Origin: Tepidicella baoligensis
Lineage (GTDB): Bacteria > Pseudomonadota > Gammaproteobacteria > Burkholderiales > Burkholderiaceae_C
Assembly: GCF_013432195.1 (NCBI RefSeq)
Contig: NZ_JACCDB010000011.1
Span: 1 to 64,000, forward strand
Direction: 5' to 3'
DNA: 64,000 nt
The notes beneath the pieces are model-generated. The model did not search any database. It was not told the origin of the DNA and saw nothing but the letters and a program-made list of their open reading frames with translations. Numbering within the stretch: position 1 is the first letter of the stretch; each line of letters starts with the position of its first letter. The translations under genes were made by a program, and so were the position numbers. This document shows positions 61,229-64,000 of this stretch, piece by piece.

Positions 61229-62220
61229 GGCGTGGAGTGTAGCGTCAGGCACTGGCGGGCGCACACGGCCCAAGCTTCCTGCTGCAGACCCGCGTTGAAC
61301 GGGTGTTCCATGGTTCGGGCAGCGGCCACGAGCGCCTTGTACCATGCGTTGAGCGCAGACATGGGCGGCGCAGGGGGCAGGTCAGTCGCGGCAAAAAATC
61401 GGGGCGCAGCCCCGGTTCGGGCCGCCATTAGGTCGTGGCAGAGTTTGAAGAGCGCGTCCATCTGGCGCGTGGGCGGCCAGTCTGCCATGAGGCTGAAATC
61501 GCCTTGCGCCAGTCGCTTGGGCAGTTGCGACCAGATGGCGGCTGTGAGGCCGCTGTCCAGCCACTCCCGGGCCGTCTCCGGGCATCCGCCGGCCGCCTTG
61601 AGGATGGCACCGGAATCGCCCGCCTGATCGTTGCTCGCCAGCCAAGCCATGGCCTCGTCTGGAACTGGCCAGGCCATGGTGTGCGTGAGGCAGCGGCTGC
61701 GTATGGTGGGCAACACCGCATGGGCGGCTTCGGCGGTGAGAATGAAGCGCACTGCCCCCGGGGGTTCTTCCAGCGTCTTGAGCAAGGTATTGGCCGATTC
61801 CACGTTGAGACGGTCGGCCGGATGGATGAGCACCACCTTGGTATCCCCTTGAGAGCGGGTGGTCTGCGTGAATGCGACGGCTTCCCGGGTCGGATCGACA
61901 CGGATGAATTTGCCGGGTTTGAGTTCCTTGCGGTCGATTTTGTCCTGTGTCTTCGGGTCCAGCGGCCATTCGAGGGCCAAGGCCAGGGTTTCGGGCATGA
62001 GCACGAACAAGTCGGGGTGGGTGCGCACGTCGATCGCGTGGCAGCTCCCGCACACGCCACAGGCGCCGGTGTCGGTAGGGGCAGCACACAACCAGGTGCG
62101 AGCGAGTGCAAGCCCCAGTGCGTACTGGCCAAGGCCAGGGGGGCCAGCCAGCAACAGCGCATGGCCGCGCTGCTGGCGCAGGCCATCGTGCTGGCGTTGG
62201 AGCCAGGGGGGCAGCGTCAT
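61225..62220 (-). CDS. holB: DNA polymerase III delta-prime subunit
   Basis: 331-aa clamp-loader subunit. The AAA-type fold is present ([20 protein letters not shown]; zinc cysteines [35 protein letters not shown] with the SRC motif SRCLTH). The Walker A lysine is replaced by Gln in GLGQY, as expected for a delta-prime that does not hydrolyse ATP. Start and stop overlap tmk and pilZ by 4 nt each. Confidence 0.93.
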   Translation of the reverse strand: MTLPPWLQRQHDGLRQQRGHALLLAGPPGLGQYALGLALARTWLCAAPTDTGACGVCGSCHAIDVRTHPDLFVLMPETLALALEWPLDPKTQDKIDRKELKPGKFIRVDPTREAVAFTQTTRSQGDTKVVLIHPADRLNVESANTLLKTLEEPPGAVRFILTAEAAHAVLPTIRSRCLTHTMAWPVPDEAMAWLASNDQAGDSGAILKAAGGCPETAREWLDSGLTAAIWSQLPKRLAQGDFSLMADWPPTRQMDALFKLCHDLMAARTGAAPRFFAATDLPPAPPMSALNAWYKALVAAARTMEHPFNAGLQQEAWAVCARQCLTLHSTP

Positions 62221-62873
62221 GCCATTTGCTCCGCCAGGAAACCGCGCTCCACACAGGCTTGTAACGCTTGCCGCCACACGGCTTCCATGGGCTGGGTGCC
62301 GTCCAGCCGGACGAAACGGTGGGGCATCTCTTGGCAGCGTTGGGCATAACCTTGAGCAACACGGGCAAAAAAGGCCTCGGGCATGGCTTCGAACTTGTCC
62401 GGCACCCTGGCCTGGCTCAAACGCGCCGCAGCCACGGCCGCAGGCACATCGAACCACAGGGTGAGATCCGGCTGGCGGATCGCCCCATCCATCGCAGCGG
62501 TGTGCTGCACCCACTGCTCCAGGGTTTTCAGGACCGTCAAATCAAAGCCCCGACCATAGCCCTGGTAGGCGAAAGTGGCATCGGTGAAGCGGTCACAGAG
62601 CACCACATGACCTTGCGCCAGCGCAGGCTCGATGACCTGGCACAGATGGTCGCGGCGAGCCGCAAACATCAGCAGCGTTTCGGTCAGCGGGTCCATGGCT
62701 TCGTTGAGCAGGATGCCGCGCAACGTCTCGGCCAGCGGTGTGCCGCCCGGTTCTCGCGTCAGCGTGACGGTATGGCCTTGAGCCCGAAATGCCTCTGCCA
62801 GGGTGACGATGTGAGACGACTTCCCTGCCCCGTCGATGCCCTCGAAGGTGATGAAAAGTCCGGTGTGTCGCAT
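62217..62873 (-). CDS. tmk: Thymidylate kinase
   Basis: Phosphorylates dTMP to dTDP. The 218-aa P-loop kinase has [12 protein letters not shown] near residue 10, the DR motif in [19 protein letters not shown], and the LID region. Located between mltG and holB as in most proteobacteria. Confidence 0.96.
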   Translation of the reverse strand: MRHTGLFITFEGIDGAGKSSHIVTLAEAFRAQGHTVTLTREPGGTPLAETLRGILLNEAMDPLTETLLMFAARRDHLCQVIEPALAQGHVVLCDRFTDATFAYQGYGRGFDLTVLKTLEQWVQHTAAMDGAIRQPDLTLWFDVPAAVAAARLSQARVPDKFEAMPEAFFARVAQGYAQRCQEMPHRFVRLDGTQPMEAVWRQALQACVERGFLAEQMA

Positions 62874-62886
62874 GACGAGAGTGTCC

Positions 62887-63897
62887 TCAACGGTTCAGGA
62901 TGAAGCGGCGCACCGCGCGGTTGTGTTCTTCCAGGGTGCGACTGAACTCGCTGGAGCCGTCGCCCCGGGAGACGAAATACATGGCAGGCGTCTCAGCCGG
63001 CTGCACCGCCGCCAGCAGGGATGCCATGCCGGGCATGGCGATTGGCGTCGGCGGCAGGCCACTGCGGGTGTAGGTGTTGTAGGGCGTGTCGGTTTCCAGA
63101 TGGTGTCGGCGCAGCCGGCCGTCGAAATCTTCACCCAAGCCATAGATCACGGTCGGGTCGGTCTGCAGCCGCATGCCGATGCGCAGACGGTTGATGAACA
63201 CGCCCGCGACCATCTCACGGTCACTCGGCAAGCCGGTTTCTTTCTCGATGATGCTGGCCAGGATCAGCGCTTCTTCGGGTGTGCGCAGCGGCAACCCGGG
63301 CGCGCGTTGTTCCCAGGCCTGGGCCAGACGGCGCTCCATGGCCTGAGCCGCCTGACGCAACACGGATGAAGCGGTGGCGTACTTGGGGTACAGATAGGTA
63401 TCGGGAAAAAACCGACCTTCAGGGTGTGCATACGGTAGCCCCAGCGCCTGCATGAGCTCCCGGTGCCCGCCGTCGGGCAGGTCATCGTGCAGGTGTTCGG
63501 CCGAACGCAAGGCCTCAAGCACCTGACGGTAGTTCCAACCCTCCACGATGGTGACACGCCGCACCGCCTGCTCTCCCCGGACCAGCTTGTCCAGCAACGT
63601 GCGCGGCGTGGTGGAGGCGTCGAATTCGTAAGCGCCAGCCTTGATGCTGCGCGACTCGCCCGAAGCCCTGAACCAGGCGAACCATAACCACTCCGGTCCC
63701 GGCACGCCGCTGTCTGCCAGCGCACGGGCCACGCCGCGCGCACTCATGCCCGGCGCGATGTTCAGGTCCAGCACGCCGCTGTCGTCCAGAGGCATGGGCA
63801 GAGGCCGATGCAGCCACCACAGGCCCAGGGCGGCGAACGACACAACGGCTGCCACCGACAACCACAGCAGCGATTTCAACAATCGGAACACGGACAT
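62887..63897 (-). CDS. mltG: Endolytic murein transglycosylase MltG
   Basis: 336-aa inner-membrane enzyme that cleaves nascent glycan strands. One N-terminal span (about 9-28), a LysM-like subdomain, and the YceG catalytic domain with the essential Glu in [17 protein letters not shown], then the substrate loop [12 protein letters not shown] and [21 protein letters not shown] at 63897; an upstream TTG in frame is less likely. Confidence 0.95.
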   Translation of the reverse strand: MSVFRLLKSLLWLSVAAVVSFAALGLWWLHRPLPMPLDDSGVLDLNIAPGMSARGVARALADSGVPGPEWLWFAWFRASGESRSIKAGAYEFDASTTPRTLLDKLVRGEQAVRRVTIVEGWNYRQVLEALRSAEHLHDDLPDGGHRELMQALGLPYAHPEGRFFPDTYLYPKYATASSVLRQAAQAMERRLAQAWEQRAPGLPLRTPEEALILASIIEKETGLPSDREMVAGVFINRLRIGMRLQTDPTVIYGLGEDFDGRLRRHHLETDTPYNTYTRSGLPPTPIAMPGMASLLAAVQPAETPAMYFVSRGDGSSEFSRTLEEHNRAVRRFILNR

Positions 63898-63924
63898 GGA
63901 CCTCTGGGACAATACAGTTATCCG

Positions 63925-64000
63925 ATGATACGTGACCTCGATCCGTTCCCTTTCATGAGTCTGTCGAACCCCATGCCCACTTCCGCTGCCGGTCTGGACA
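63925..64000 (+). CDS. Truncated gene at right edge, possibly folate-binding YgfZ
   Basis: An open frame starts at ATG 63925 (or 63955, MSLSNPMPTSAAGLD) and leaves the window. Only 15-25 codons are visible, too few to identify. In related genomes the gene divergent from mltG is often ygfZ, which is the only reason for the suggestion. Confidence 0.3.
   Translation, partial: MIRDLDPFPFMSLSNPMPTSAAGLD

Overview
The window is a GC-rich, gene-dense bacterial chromosome segment that looks like a member of the Burkholderiales, most probably Comamonadaceae or a close relative. The grounds are the protein sequences, a rimP-nusA-infB-rbfA-truB-typA block, a pstSCAB-phoU-phoB-phoR block with ppx beside it, an H-NS of the betaproteobacterial type, and a short 4.5S-type SRP RNA. 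Almost everything is core housekeeping. There is no prophage, insertion sequence, CRISPR array or rRNA operon. Neighbouring genes are very tightly packed, with many 4-nt ATGA/GTGA overlaps, and no gap exceeds about 220 bases.

Layout. 1-2049: tRNA-Thr, fbp (gluconeogenesis) and an AT-rich H-NS island. 2050-5048: a complete polar amino-acid ABC importer. 5055-10198 (minus): guaB-guaA-tadA-ldcA, in which tadA carries an extra degenerate alpha/beta-hydrolase domain. 10309-12053: a DUF4124 protein, rnfH-ratA and smpB. 12080-22158 (minus): a long translation/transcription operon, rimP-nusA-infB-rbfA-truB-typA, followed by a shortened EamA protein and an enoyl-CoA hydratase family protein. 22359-27324 (plus): GST-like oxidoreductase, tRNA-Pro, tRNA-Arg, map, glnD and a small cytochrome c. 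27325-33257 (minus): ligA, an NMT1-type binding protein, recR, ybaB and dnaX. 33291-37330 (plus): SRP RNA, trxA, rho, rpmE2 and a GT39-like membrane protein. 37355-48091: the phosphate/polyphosphate region (phoR, phoB, phoU, pstBACS; ppx; sixA, ppk1). 48192-54288 (minus): a TlpA-like thioredoxin, a GNAT enzyme, glmM, folP, ftsH and rlmE. 54479-57161 (plus): yhbY and oligopeptidase A. 57176-63897 (minus): tctA-tctB without tctC, an ankyrin protein, tatD, pilZ, holB, tmk and mltG. A truncated plus-strand gene runs off the right edge.

Most notable observation. The reading frame of the essential gene infB is interrupted by four in-frame TAA codons. They sit in successive copies of a 45-bp tandem repeat encoding the charged linker, and the flanking copies have CAA at the same place. 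The catalytic part remains open for 764 codons from a GTG, so the cell may live on an IF2-beta-like short form. Other items worth a look: an A9 slippery run in dnaX with an SD-like element upstream and a stop shortly after it in the -1 frame (predicted gamma subunit); an attenuator-like terminator in the rimP leader; a clear PHO box before pstS and a weaker one before ppk1; a sigma-32-type promoter before ftsH; a 46-codon remnant of an MFS transporter whose stop overlaps the rlmE start; an EamA transporter of about half the usual length; and an AT-rich perfect dyad between fbp and hns. I found no convincing wholly new multi-gene system.
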